From positions 124,001 through 188,000 of the forward strand of contig JAHBWD010000005.1 in assembly GCA_019637175.1 (NCBI GenBank): 64,000 nt of DNA, read 5' to 3'. Positions 9,780-17,645 of the stretch are shown here, piece after piece. Source of the stretch: Labilithrix sp. (lineage in GTDB: Bacteria > Myxococcota_A > Polyangia > Polyangiales > Polyangiaceae). The stretch's first letter is position 1, and each line of letters opens with the position of its first letter. The notes below the pieces were generated by a model, which was not told the DNA's origin, did not search any database, and saw nothing but the letters and a program-made list of their open reading frames with translations. Position numbers and translations under genes: made by a program.

Positions 9780-10228
9780 CCCTCCTCGATACGAGTCTCG
9801 CGTCGAAGTACGTCGATCCTCGGGCCGGCGAACGTTTCCCGAAGCTCGTGGCGTACGTCGACGAGACGGTACGGACGGCTGGGCTCGTCGTGTCGGTCGT
9901 CACGCAGTACGAGCTTCGTCGCGGTGTCGAGGCGCTGACGTTGCAGGGGAAGGGCCGCAGGAAACGTGTCGCTGTCGAGCGCTTCCTGGACGCGGCGTAC
10001 GTCCTCGGGCTCGATGAGGGCGGCGGTGCGGGATGGAACCTCGCGGCGTCGCTCTGGGCACGAGCGCGCGTCATGAAGCCGAGTCTCACGCTCAGCGAGG
10101 GGGATCTCCTCATCGCGGCGACCGCCGCGTTTCATGGTCGGCCGTTGGCGACGACCGATGCTCGCCTGGGCGACGCGCTCGCGCGGGTCTCGTTTCCAGT
10201 CCCAGTTCACGTGGTCCCGCTCGCCTGA
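9776..10228 (+). CDS. PIN-domain ribonuclease (VapC-like toxin)
   Basis: The 150-residue protein has all four acidic residues of the PIN nuclease centre: Asp5 in MTLLDTS, Glu46 in VVTQYELRRG, Asp110 in LSEGDLLIAATA, and Asp128 in LATTDARLGD. PIN toxins of the VapC type cleave tRNA or rRNA in a metal-dependent way when not held by their antitoxin. It overlaps the preceding 250-residue gene by four bases. The two-gene unit lies between the two copies of a 35-bp direct repeat. The nuclease call is firm. The toxin role follows from family and context. Confidence 0.85.
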   Translation: MTLLDTSLASKYVDPRAGERFPKLVAYVDETVRTAGLVVSVVTQYELRRGVEALTLQGKGRRKRVAVERFLDAAYVLGLDEGGGAGWNLAASLWARARVMKPSLTLSEGDLLIAATAAFHGRPLATTDARLGDALARVSFPVPVHVVPLA

Positions 10229-10364
10229 CTCGGGCCGCTGCGTTCGCGTGATGGAAGTCTCACCGCGGTGAGACGATTGTCGGGTACCCAGCAGTCCTTC
10301 GAGATTCAGCGAGGCGACGGATCGGAGTCACCCAGGGGGCGCTCTCCGGATTACGCTCGCTTCG

Positions 10365-11294
10365 ATGGATCTCGACTGGGTCTCACGCGTCGCCGGGGGA
10401 GGGAAGGCGCGGCGTGGCGCCCGCGTGCAGTCGCTCTGGGGCGGGTATGGGGAGATCGTGCGCGTCGAGATCGTCGGGGGCGACGTCGAGAGCGTCATCG
10501 TCAAGTGCGTCACGCCGCCCGCGCGCGCGAAGAACGACGTGTCCGACGCGAGGAAGCGAAGGTCGTACGAGGTCGAGCGCGTCTTCTACGAGCGCTTCGC
10601 GCCGCGCTGCTCGGCGGCGTGTCGCGTGCCTCGCCTCTTCGGCGCGCGCGCGACGAACGCGGCGCGAGGACGCGACGCCGCGTGGGTCTTCGTCTTGGAA
10701 GATCTCGACGGGGCCGGATACCCAGAGCGCCGCGGCTCGGCCGACGACGAGACGCTCGATCGATGCCTCGCGTGGCTCGCCGCCTTCCACGCCACGTTCT
10801 TCGCGACGCCGCCGAGCGGCCTCTGGGCGACCGGGACGTATTGGCACCTCGCGACGCGACGTGAGGAGCTCGAGAACGTACACGAAGCGGTGCGCGCGAT
10901 CGCGACGCGAGTCGACGCGAAGCTCGCGTCGTGTGTCCATCGAACGCTCGTGCACGGCGACGCGAAGCTCGCGAACTTCTGCTTCGCGCGTGACGGTCGC
11001 GTCGCGGCGGTCGACTTCCAGTACGTCGGCGGCGGCTGCGGGATGAAGGACGTCGCGTATCTCGTCGCGGGTGAGCCCGGCGAAGCGCGCGCCGTCGACG
11101 CGTACTTCCGTCATCTACGGCGCGAGCTCGACGCGCGCGCGATCGACGCCGGAGCGGTCGAGGCGGAGTGGCGCGCGCTCTATCCGTTCGCGTGCGCCGA
11201 CTTCTACCGCTTCCTGGCGGGCTGGGCTCCTGGCCACTTCGCCCGCGATCGCCACGCCCAACGCGTGCTCGACGACGTCGCGCGCCGCCTCTGA
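10365..11294 (+). CDS. Aminoglycoside/choline kinase-like phosphotransferase (EcKinase type)
   Basis: The 309-residue protein shows the protein-kinase-like small-molecule phosphotransferase core. It has a nucleotide-binding start (RVQSLWGGYGEIVRVEIVGG then VIVKCV with the likely ATP-binding lysine), a hinge (WVFVLEDL), the Brenner-type motif LVHGDAKLANFCF around residues 194-206, and the metal-binding VAAVDFQYVGGG, then MKDVAYL. The DFQ and KD.AYL pattern fits the EcKinase/DUF1679 branch rather than classical APH. Its 5' coding region carries the second copy of a 35-bp repeat also found upstream of the PIN module. Substrate is unknown. Confidence 0.8.
   Translation: MDLDWVSRVAGGGKARRGARVQSLWGGYGEIVRVEIVGGDVESVIVKCVTPPARAKNDVSDARKRRSYEVERVFYERFAPRCSAACRVPRLFGARATNAARGRDAAWVFVLEDLDGAGYPERRGSADDETLDRCLAWLAAFHATFFATPPSGLWATGTYWHLATRREELENVHEAVRAIATRVDAKLASCVHRTLVHGDAKLANFCFARDGRVAAVDFQYVGGGCGMKDVAYLVAGEPGEARAVDAYFRHLRRELDARAIDAGAVEAEWRALYPFACADFYRFLAGWAPGHFARDRHAQRVLDDVARRL
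10406..10440 (+). repeat. 35-bp direct repeat, right copy (inside kinase gene)
   Basis: This matches 8901-8935 with one mismatch (T for G at the tenth base). It encodes the residues around KARRGARVQSLW of the kinase, so this is presumably the ancestral copy. The repeat pair brackets about 1.47 kb containing the complete PIN module. Confidence 0.8.
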
Positions 11295-11328
11295 CGGATC
11301 GACGGCCGACCTTGCGCACGAGCGCCTC

Positions 11329-11373
11329 ATGAGTCAGCTTGAAACCGTGATCGCGTTCTCGCGCCTGCGCTGA
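11329..11373 (+). CDS. Candidate leader peptide of the macrolide phosphotransferase gene
   Basis: A 14-codon reading frame, MSQLETVIAFSRLR, ends 139 bases before the mph start codon. Its last three residues are R-L-R, an instance of the +X+ motif (as in the ErmDL leader) at which ribosomes carrying a macrolide stall. The stop codon is immediately followed by the first of several inverted repeats. The ribosome-binding site in front of its ATG is weak, and the frame is also open upstream through the kinase gene, so translation is not assured. It is proposed because position, length and C-terminal motif all fit macrolide-induced attenuation. Confidence 0.35.
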   Translation: MSQLETVIAFSRLR

Positions 11374-11376
11374 GCC

Positions 11377-11498
11377 GGCGGCCGCAAGGCTGCCCTTCGC
11401 CGCCCCCGCTTCCGCCCATCGGAAGACCGGGCGCGTCGGCTCGCGCCTCGAGAACGATCCGACCCGTCCGGTCTTCCCCCTACGTTCGCCTCGCGAAC
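11377..11498 (+). promoter_or_regulatory. Attenuator-like series of competing hairpins upstream of mph
   Basis: Four inverted repeats occur in tandem. The first pairs 11377-11382 with 11399-11404 (GGCGGC/GCCGCC). The second pairs 11409-11414 with 11420-11425 (CTTCCG/CGGAAG, 5-nt loop). The third pairs 11421-11443 with 11455-11477, 20 of 23 positions, the outer ten perfect (GGAAGACCGG/CCGGTCTTCC). The fourth pairs 11484-11489 with 11493-11498. The second and third share the GGAAG arm and so exclude each other. The mph ribosome-binding site GGAGA follows. No U-tract follows the large hairpin, so a classic intrinsic terminator is not evident. Folding was judged by eye. Confidence 0.45.
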
Positions 11499-11512
11499 CC
11501 GGAGAAGACGCC

Positions 11513-12427
11513 ATGAACGACGATCCCACGACGCCGTCTGCCGCCGACCTCATCGCCCGCGCCCATGCCGCTGGACTTCCACTCACCGCCGTCGACGAGG
11601 TGCTCGACACGAGCGGCCTCGACTTCGTCGTCTTGCGCGCGAAGGATGCGGCGGGGGGCGCGTGGATCGTCCGCGCGCCGCGTCGTGACGCGGCCGCGCG
11701 CGCCGCCGAGGTCGAGGCACGAGTGCTCCGCCTCGTCGCAGCTCGCCTCGACGTCGCCGTTCCCGCGTGGCGTGTGCACACGCGCGACGTCATCGCGTAT
11801 CCACTCCTCCCGGGGACGCCTGCGGTCACGTTCGGCGCCGAGGGTCCCTGCTGGAACGTGATCGATCCGAAGGCGGTCCCCGGCGCCTTCCTCGACTCCG
11901 TCGCCGCCGCGCTCACCGCGCTGTGGACCCTCTCGGACACCGCCCTCGTCGAGGCCGGCGTCCCTCGCGTTTCCGTGGCCGACGCGCGCGCCGACCTCGC
12001 GCGAGCGATCGAAGCGACGCGCGAGGTGCTCGCGCCCCCAGACCACCTCTTGTGCCGCTGGCAACGGTGGCTCGCGGACGATCGGCTCTGGCTGTCGCGC
12101 GTCGCTCTCGTCCACGGCGACCTCCATCCCGGACACATGCTCGTCGGCGCGGACGGCGCCCTCGTCGGCCTCCTCGACTGGACCGAAGCCAAGGTCACCG
12201 ATCCATCCGTCGATCTCGCGCTGTTCTACGGGGCCTTCGGCGAGCGCGCGCTCGGAGAGCTCCTCGCGCGGATCGAGCGCGCCGGCGCGCCGGTCGAGTC
12301 GACGCTCGCGCGCCACGCCGCGGAGCGCTGGAGCGCCTTCCCCGCCGTTCTGGCGGAGTGGGCGCTTCGGAACGGCAACGAAGACGTCGTCGCTCACGCC
12401 CGGGCGCTCCTCGAGGCGGGCGTGTAA
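11513..12427 (+). CDS. mph: Macrolide 2'-phosphotransferase (Mph family)
   Basis: The 304-residue protein follows the Mph layout from end to end. It has an N-terminal LIARAHAAGL segment, the nucleotide-binding GAWIVRAPRRD with Arg/Lys cluster, VPAWRVHTRDVIAYPLLPG, CRWQRWLADD, the catalytic ALVHGDLHPGHMLV (Asp203, with His208 in place of the usual Asn, as is typical of Mph), and the metal-binding LLDWTEAKVTDPSVD (Asp222). Mph enzymes phosphorylate the 2'-OH of macrolides such as erythromycin, usually with GTP, and so inactivate them. A leader peptide and hairpins upstream suggest drug-inducible expression. The same-strand kinase gene lies 218 bases upstream. Drug specificity cannot be read from sequence. 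Confidence 0.85.
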   Translation: MNDDPTTPSAADLIARAHAAGLPLTAVDEVLDTSGLDFVVLRAKDAAGGAWIVRAPRRDAAARAAEVEARVLRLVAARLDVAVPAWRVHTRDVIAYPLLPGTPAVTFGAEGPCWNVIDPKAVPGAFLDSVAAALTALWTLSDTALVEAGVPRVSVADARADLARAIEATREVLAPPDHLLCRWQRWLADDRLWLSRVALVHGDLHPGHMLVGADGALVGLLDWTEAKVTDPSVDLALFYGAFGERALGELLARIERAGAPVESTLARHAAERWSAFPAVLAEWALRNGNEDVVAHARALLEAGV

Positions 12428-12540
12428 GACCGTCCGTCTCGTCCAGATCTCCGACAGACCACCAACGATCCGACCACGATGCTGAGTCTCGTTCTGCGCT
12501 GACGCTCTCGTTCCGTGAACGCTGCGTCGCGCGGCGCGCT

Positions 12541-12807
12541 CTACTTGCCCGTGCGCTCGCGGTGGCTGCACCCGGGCCAGCAGCACGGCCGGCGCTGGCC
12601 TTCCTCGAGCTCCTCGCGCGTTCGACGGATGCGGCGCTCTCGCGTCTTCTCCTGCTTCGCGTCTTCGACCCAGCAGATGAACTCGTTGCGCGCGAGCGGG
12701 GTGATGTCGTTCCACGCGGCGAGCGCCGCGGGGCTCGCGACGAGGGTGCTCCGCAGGTCTTTGGGGAGCTCGTGCACCACTCCACCCGGCACGCGCTTCG
12801 TCGTCAC
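12541..12807 (-). CDS. OmdA (YdeI/OmpD-associated) domain protein
   Basis: The 88-residue product consists of the OmdA-type helical domain: LRSTLVASPAALAAWNDITPL, ARNEFICWVEDAKQEKTRER, RIRRTREELEEGQ. A short tail RRPCCWPGCSHR carries three cysteines. In most relatives this domain is the C-terminal part of a protein of about 190 residues; here it stands alone. The start is a GTG without a convincing ribosome-binding site. The family is linked loosely to bacteriocin protection in E. coli. Function here is unknown. Confidence 0.7.
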   Translation of the reverse strand: MTTKRVPGGVVHELPKDLRSTLVASPAALAAWNDITPLARNEFICWVEDAKQEKTRERRIRRTREELEEGQRRPCCWPGCSHRERTGK

Positions 12808-12861
12808 GGAGGAGAGTAGGACGCAAGCGGCCTACGGCGGTCAAGCGATTCGGACGATGAG

Positions 12862-14091
12862 CTACGCGTCGCCGATTGACGTCCTCGCGATCGATGCGGA
12901 GAGGCTCGTTCGCGTCTCCGGCATCTTCCAGAAGAAGAGGAGAGCGCCGACGAGCGCCACGGCAGCGTACGTCTGGAACGCTGCGTCGAACCCCATGTGT
13001 TGGATGACGAAGCCCGAAGCGAGGGGACCCATCACGGCGCCGAGTGCCTGCGCCGTCGCGATCATCCCGAGCAGCGTGTTGAAGCGGCCCTTGCCCGCCG
13101 TGATGTCGGCACACATCGACGGGACGAGCACGCCGTAGAGACCGGCGCCGATTCCGTCGAGGGACTGAAGCGCAAGAAGGATCGAGGGCGTGTCGGTGAG
13201 CGAGTAGAGAAAGATCCGCACGGGAAGGACCGCGAAACCGAACAGCATGATCGGCTTTCGCCCGAATCGATCACCGAGCCTTCCGGCGAGGTATGCGACC
13301 GGGACCATCACGGTCTGCGCGATGAGAACGACCGCGGCGACCTGGGCGTCCGTTCCATGGAGCCGTTTGATGTCGAGAGCCACCATCGGCATCACCGGGG
13401 CGTTCGCCAGGTGGAAGAGCGCCGTCGAGGCGAGCAGAGTCCTGGCGCGCCCGTCGCGGAGGAGAGAACCACGAGACGCCCCCGGCTCCTCGGTGGTCGC
13501 GTGGGCCACGTCCTCGGGTCGGATGAGCCTCGTCGAGGCGGCGGCGAGGAGCGACACGGCCATGATCGCCACGAAGATCGACTCGATGCCGAAGACCGTG
13601 GCGAGCAGCATCGCCGTGCCTGCGGCGGCGATGTTCCCCGCGTGATTCCACGCCTGGTTCTGACCCATCATCCGGTTCATGCCGTCGTGGCCGGCGAGCC
13701 CCAAGGCCAGCGCTCCGAGGAGCGGCTGGAAGAACGCTTGGCTGACGCCCGCGACGAACAGCATCGGGAAGATGATCGCGGGGTGCGCCGCTGCGATCGG
13801 AATGAGCCCGAAGCAGACCCCGAGCGTGACGGACGTCGCGGCGAGCAGTGAGCGACGCGTGCGAACCCGGTCGACGATCATGCCGGCGGGCGTCTGGAAC
13901 AAGAAGACGCCGAGCCCAACGGTCGACGTCGCGACCCCGATCGTGTCGTAGCGCCAGTGTTGCTCCCGCAGGAGGTCGTTCAAGAACGGGAGGACGACGC
14001 CGATGACCTCAGCGAGAAAGAAGTTGGCGGCGTTCAGCCCGATGAGGCTCGTGCTTGCTCGCGCGCGCTGAGCTGTCGCGACGAGGTCCAT
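12862..14091 (-). CDS. MFS transporter
   Basis: The 409-residue integral membrane protein has about twelve hydrophobic helices in two halves. The MFS signature between helices 2 and 3 is present (PAGMIVDRVRTRRSLL), and its repeat appears in the second half (AGRLGDRFGRKPIM). The early segment AANFFLAEVIGVVLPFLNDLL and the helix VSQAFFQPLLGALALGLAG are typical of proton-coupled exporters or sugar permeases. Substrate cannot be deduced. It is divergent from the gene at 14214. An export role alongside the nearby macrolide phosphotransferase is possible but only speculative. Confidence 0.85.
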   Translation of the reverse strand: MDLVATAQRARASTSLIGLNAANFFLAEVIGVVLPFLNDLLREQHWRYDTIGVATSTVGLGVFLFQTPAGMIVDRVRTRRSLLAATSVTLGVCFGLIPIAAAHPAIIFPMLFVAGVSQAFFQPLLGALALGLAGHDGMNRMMGQNQAWNHAGNIAAAGTAMLLATVFGIESIFVAIMAVSLLAAASTRLIRPEDVAHATTEEPGASRGSLLRDGRARTLLASTALFHLANAPVMPMVALDIKRLHGTDAQVAAVVLIAQTVMVPVAYLAGRLGDRFGRKPIMLFGFAVLPVRIFLYSLTDTPSILLALQSLDGIGAGLYGVLVPSMCADITAGKGRFNTLLGMIATAQALGAVMGPLASGFVIQHMGFDAAFQTYAAVALVGALLFFWKMPETRTSLSASIARTSIGDA

Positions 14092-14213
14092 GCGAGCCTC
14101 GGCGCAACCTTCATACCCGCACGACGAAGCTCGGTCTCGCTCGTGACGCAGCGGCGAGAGGCGGCGATGCGGTAGGGCCGTTCGCCTGCGCGCGGTGGTA
14201 CCGTCGTTGCGAG

Positions 14214-15338
14214 ATGGCCGCCCACGATGATCTCGAGATGACGCTGAAGGTGAAGTTCCAGTTCTACCGGGCGTCGAGGAAGACGGCGAAGTCGTCTGCC
14301 TGGTTCAAGCAGAAGGAGCATCTCGCAGCGGTCGTGGACGCGTTCGCCAAGCTGCCGCTCTTTGCCGATCTGACCGTGGCGGGCGTATGGGAGAGGGACG
14401 ACTACCGGCCGTTCAAGAACACCAGCGCCGCGAAGGCGCTGGTCGCTACGGGACGCGACGAGGGGACGATGTTGCGGAGCGCCGTCGAAGGGCCCGATCT
14501 CACGATCATGTTCATGCCCTCCGACGACGCGCTCGATCTCACGCTCTCGTGCTCTCGTGCGCTGCTCGGCAAACACCGGGACACGATCGTCGAACAGTAC
14601 ATCGAGGCGACTCGAGGGGCGCGCGGAGCGTTGGCCAAGAGCGCCGGAGTCCTTCTCGCGTATGTCTTCCCCGCCTATCGCGTCAGTCGAAAGTTCTCGT
14701 ATCCGCGACCGCGGCCGCCGCGGAGGCATCCAGGGATCCCGATGCACGCCGTCGTCGATCTGATCGACCTGCGTTTTCACGGTTCGAAGCACGCGGACGC
14801 ACAACCCGACGAGGCGCGCGCGCTGACCTCGGCCACTCCTCCAGCGCCCGCCCGCCGGATCGAGAACGACGAGCTCGTCGTGGTCCAGTGGGCCAAGAAC
14901 GCGAGCGAAGCCGAGCTGCAGCGTGCAGCCAGTGAGCGAGAGGTGTGGTTCTCGGCTCAGCTGCCCACGTTGATCGACCACGGCTTCAACGAGCAGGGCG
15001 ATGAGCTCGAGGACAGAGGCAAGACGGAGCCCCGACCGCCGCTGACGCTCTACTCCGCCAAGCGGCGGATCGGCTACAAGGCGGTGCTCGTCCTCCCGGA
15101 TGGCTCCGTCGAGCCGCATGCCTGGAACCAGGCCAAGAGGGTGCTCGAGAAGAAGGCGCTCGCCGACGGATCGCCCGTCGATGACGTCAAGATCGTGGTT
15201 CCCCTGCGGGAACACGCGTTCATGATCGCCGACGAGGCGAAGAAGGCCGGGTTCGGCGGCGTGCTCTATCCATCGGACGATGGACGGTTCTGGAACCCGG
15301 ACCCGCCGGGGATGTGGCGCACGCCTCCGGCGTCGTAG
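14214..15338 (+). CDS. Hypothetical protein, 374 residues
   Basis: I did not recognise this protein. The chosen ATG gives MAAHDDLEMTLKVKFQFYRA; the frame is open upstream but overlaps the divergent transporter. There is no signal peptide or membrane segment, so it should be cytoplasmic. It contains a basic Pro-rich linker near residues 165-175 (YPRPRPPRRHPG) and a second domain with VLVLPDGSVEPHAWNQAK and a conserved-looking C-terminus FGGVLYPSDDGRFWNPDPP. Codon usage matches the neighbours, supporting a real gene. Confidence 0.55.
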   Translation: MAAHDDLEMTLKVKFQFYRASRKTAKSSAWFKQKEHLAAVVDAFAKLPLFADLTVAGVWERDDYRPFKNTSAAKALVATGRDEGTMLRSAVEGPDLTIMFMPSDDALDLTLSCSRALLGKHRDTIVEQYIEATRGARGALAKSAGVLLAYVFPAYRVSRKFSYPRPRPPRRHPGIPMHAVVDLIDLRFHGSKHADAQPDEARALTSATPPAPARRIENDELVVVQWAKNASEAELQRAASEREVWFSAQLPTLIDHGFNEQGDELEDRGKTEPRPPLTLYSAKRRIGYKAVLVLPDGSVEPHAWNQAKRVLEKKALADGSPVDDVKIVVPLREHAFMIADEAKKAGFGGVLYPSDDGRFWNPDPPGMWRTPPAS

Positions 15339-15392
15339 CTCGTCGCTCGAATCACTCGCCCGAGCCGTTGCGCGCGAAGCGAGCGCTCGGCG

Positions 15393-15839
15393 ATGATCGA
15401 GCGCATGGCGGCATCGTGTGGCTGCGCCGGCTGGGAAGGGACCGAACCTCACCATGTGGCGTCCTTTCCAGACGCGCAGTTCGAAACGCTCCAGCGCGAG
15501 GATCTCGGCGACCATCACGGCGCGATCCCCCATCGTGGTCGGCTGCGTTGCAGGACGTGCGGGTCGACGTTCGGCTACCGCTCGGAGCTCTCGAGCACGA
15601 ACGTGACGCGCGAGTCCGAGATCGATCGCGTGATCGCGGCCCTGCGCGAAGGCAAGCGCGCGCAGGTGGGCGGCGGTCGATGCTTCAAGACGTACGTCAT
15701 CGAAGACGGCCAGCCGATCATGATCACGTCCGACGACGGGTTCACCGAAGAGATTCCGATCACCGAAGCGCGCCTGCGCGAGGCCATCGCGGTCGATCGT
15801 TCGCTCTTTCTCGACTACTTGCGCGTCTGGCAGCGCTGA
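15393..15839 (+). CDS. Hypothetical protein with Cys pairs (possible zinc site)
   Basis: The 148-residue protein begins MIERMAASCGCAGWEGTEPH and contains a second cysteine pair in RLRCRTCGSTFGYRS, a CxC ... CxxC arrangement that could bind zinc. The C-terminal half (GGGRCFKTYVIEDGQPIMIT, then EEIPITEARLREAIA) looks like a small alpha/beta domain. The gene starts 54 bases after the previous one on the same strand, and may be co-transcribed with it. An internal ATG at 15405 is an alternative start. Confidence 0.5.
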   Translation: MIERMAASCGCAGWEGTEPHHVASFPDAQFETLQREDLGDHHGAIPHRGRLRCRTCGSTFGYRSELSSTNVTRESEIDRVIAALREGKRAQVGGGRCFKTYVIEDGQPIMITSDDGFTEEIPITEARLREAIAVDRSLFLDYLRVWQR

Positions 15840-15871
15840 TGCGTGACGTGTTGCATGGGGCCGCCGTTCGA

Positions 15872-16624
15872 TCAGGCTTCGGGAGCATCCACGCCCGGCC
15901 GGCGATCCGCGCGGAGCTCGCCGAGGAGCGCACGCGGGGTGACGCCTGCGATCGCGCGGAACTCGGCGATGAGATGGGCTTGGTCGTAGTAGCCGGCGGT
16001 GACGGCGATGCTCGCCCAGGTTGCCCGAGCATCTTCGCGCGCCGCGCGTAGCGCGCGACGGAAGCGCGCGAGCTTCGCGAACACCTTCGGGCTGACGCCG
16101 ACGGTCTCGCGGAACGCGCGACGCAGGTGACGATCGCTCACGCCGAGATCGGCGGCGACGGTGTTCACGTTGGCGCTCGTCAGCCTGTTGGCGGCGTCGA
16201 GCGCGAGCTCGACGCGGGCCTCGCGTTCGCTCGCGATCGTGACGCGCTGATCGATGGCGTTCTCGAGGACCTTCGCAGCGTCGAGCCCGTCGCGCGCTTT
16301 CGCGAGTCGGTCGACGAGCTGCCGCGTCGTGGCGGCGCCCCAGAGATCTTCGAGCTCGACGATGCGCCCCGCGAGCACGGCGGCAGGCACACCGAGCACC
16401 GCCTCGTGTGCGCCCAGACGAAGACGCGCCATCACGGTCCGCTGACCCGCACGGATGAGCTTTCGATGTGCTCTCTGCCGCCCGCCGAGCACGTGGAGGT
16501 CGAGACCGTTTCGCGCGGCCGGCCCGAAGCGGACCGCGAGATGGACCTCCGGACGCGGAAGCGCGACGCGCGGCGTGTCGTGCTCGCATTCGTCGACGAA
16601 CAGCGCCGTCACGACACTTGCCAT
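15872..16624 (-). CDS. AraC family transcriptional regulator
   Basis: The 250-residue protein has an N-terminal ligand-type domain (HLAVRFG, LHVLGGRQRAHRKLIRAG) resembling the DUF6597-type sensor region. The C-terminal AraC double helix-turn-helix occupies residues about 150-245 (NTVAADLGVSDRHLRRAF, ETVGVSPKVFAKLARFRRAL, then WASIAVTAGYYDQAHLIAEF, GVTPRALL). It is transcribed divergently from the dehydrogenase/epimerase at 16715 with 90 bases between starts, so it probably regulates that gene and itself. An inverted repeat lies in the gap. Confidence 0.85.
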   Translation of the reverse strand: MASVVTALFVDECEHDTPRVALPRPEVHLAVRFGPAARNGLDLHVLGGRQRAHRKLIRAGQRTVMARLRLGAHEAVLGVPAAVLAGRIVELEDLWGAATTRQLVDRLAKARDGLDAAKVLENAIDQRVTIASEREARVELALDAANRLTSANVNTVAADLGVSDRHLRRAFRETVGVSPKVFAKLARFRRALRAAREDARATWASIAVTAGYYDQAHLIAEFRAIAGVTPRALLGELRADRRPGVDAPEA

Positions 16625-16636
16625 CGCGAGATTCTG

Positions 16637-16659
16637 TTGCGCATCGGAGCGCCGCGCAA
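16637..16659. promoter_or_regulatory. Inverted repeat in the araC-type/SDR divergent promoter
   Basis: TTGCGC at 16637-16642 and GCGCAA at 16654-16659 form a perfect 6-bp inverted repeat with an 11-base spacer, so the half-sites are centred about 17 bases apart. It sits just upstream of the regulator start and within the shared control region. It could be an operator. Short G/C-rich repeats also arise by chance. Confidence 0.3.
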
Positions 16660-16714
16660 GGCGTGTGTCCGCTTCTTCCAATTCACGGCGAGCGCGAATG
16701 CCTAGTCTCGCAGC

Positions 16715-17521
16715 ATGAAGCTGCTCGTCACCGGAGCGACCGGAAAGGTCGGACACCGACTCACCAAACGACTCGCCGCGCGCGGCGACCACGTTCGCGC
16801 GCTCGTGCGCGATCCGGCGCGCGCCGCGGACCTGCGCGGAGATCGTATCGAGCTCGTCACGGGCGACTTGCTCGACGAGGGCTCGCTCACGGCCGCCGTG
16901 CGCGGCGTCGATGCCTTGGTTCATTGCGCCGCGTTCTTCCGCGGCGCGACCCCCGAACAAGCGCACGCGGTGAACGATCTCGGCACACGGCATCTCGCGC
17001 ACGCCGCCCGCGCTGCCTCCGTGAAGCGCTTCGTCTTCACGAGCACGGGGTTGGTCTACGGATCGAATGGCGGCCGCCTCGCTCGCGAGGACGATCCATG
17101 CAACCCAACCGCCGCTTACCCGGTGAGCAAGCTCGCCGCCGAGCGCTTCCTCCTCGGGCTCGAAGGGCTCGACGCCTACGTGCTTCGCCTGCCGTTCGTG
17201 TATGGCGACGGCGATCCGCACATCGAGGAAATCATCCCGATCATGCGCGGCTTCGCGCCGACCTTCCGCATGTCGATCGGCCACCACGCCGACGTCGCAC
17301 AGGCCGTGAGGCGCGTCCTCGATGCACCTTCGCCGGCGCACCGCGTCTACAACGTCGTCGATGACGAAGCCCCCGACTTGCTCACGCTCTTCGCATCGGT
17401 GGGCGCGCCGCCGCCCGACGGCTCGGCCGCAGAACGCGCGAGCGCGTTCGACGCGCTCCTCGACGGCCGCCGCATTCGCGAAGACCTCGGCTTCGCGCCC
17501 GAGTTCCCGCGTCTCACTTGA
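16715..17521 (+). CDS. NAD-dependent epimerase/dehydratase (extended SDR)
   Basis: The 268-residue protein begins with the Rossmann glycine motif LLVTGATGKVGHRL. Extended-SDR features follow: the acidic GDLLDEGSL after the second strand, VDALVHCAA, FTSTGLVYG with the active-site Ser/Thr, and the catalytic AYPVSKLAAE (YxxxK), then LRLPFVYGDGD. These enzymes interconvert or reduce nucleotide sugars, flavonoid-like or steroid-like substrates. Substrate is not readable here. It is slightly shorter than typical members. It is divergent from an AraC-type regulator. Confidence 0.85.
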   Translation: MKLLVTGATGKVGHRLTKRLAARGDHVRALVRDPARAADLRGDRIELVTGDLLDEGSLTAAVRGVDALVHCAAFFRGATPEQAHAVNDLGTRHLAHAARAASVKRFVFTSTGLVYGSNGGRLAREDDPCNPTAAYPVSKLAAERFLLGLEGLDAYVLRLPFVYGDGDPHIEEIIPIMRGFAPTFRMSIGHHADVAQAVRRVLDAPSPAHRVYNVVDDEAPDLLTLFASVGAPPPDGSAAERASAFDALLDGRRIREDLGFAPEFPRLT

Positions 17522-17645
17522 CAGGGAGAGAAGCGAAACGGAGTGGCTCGAGGGGCAATGACCCGCCCCCGCCCCACGAGCGGGACGAAAATGACGTGTT
17601 ACGCGAATCCATCGCTTTCGGTGAGTCCGCTGATACACTGGTGGC

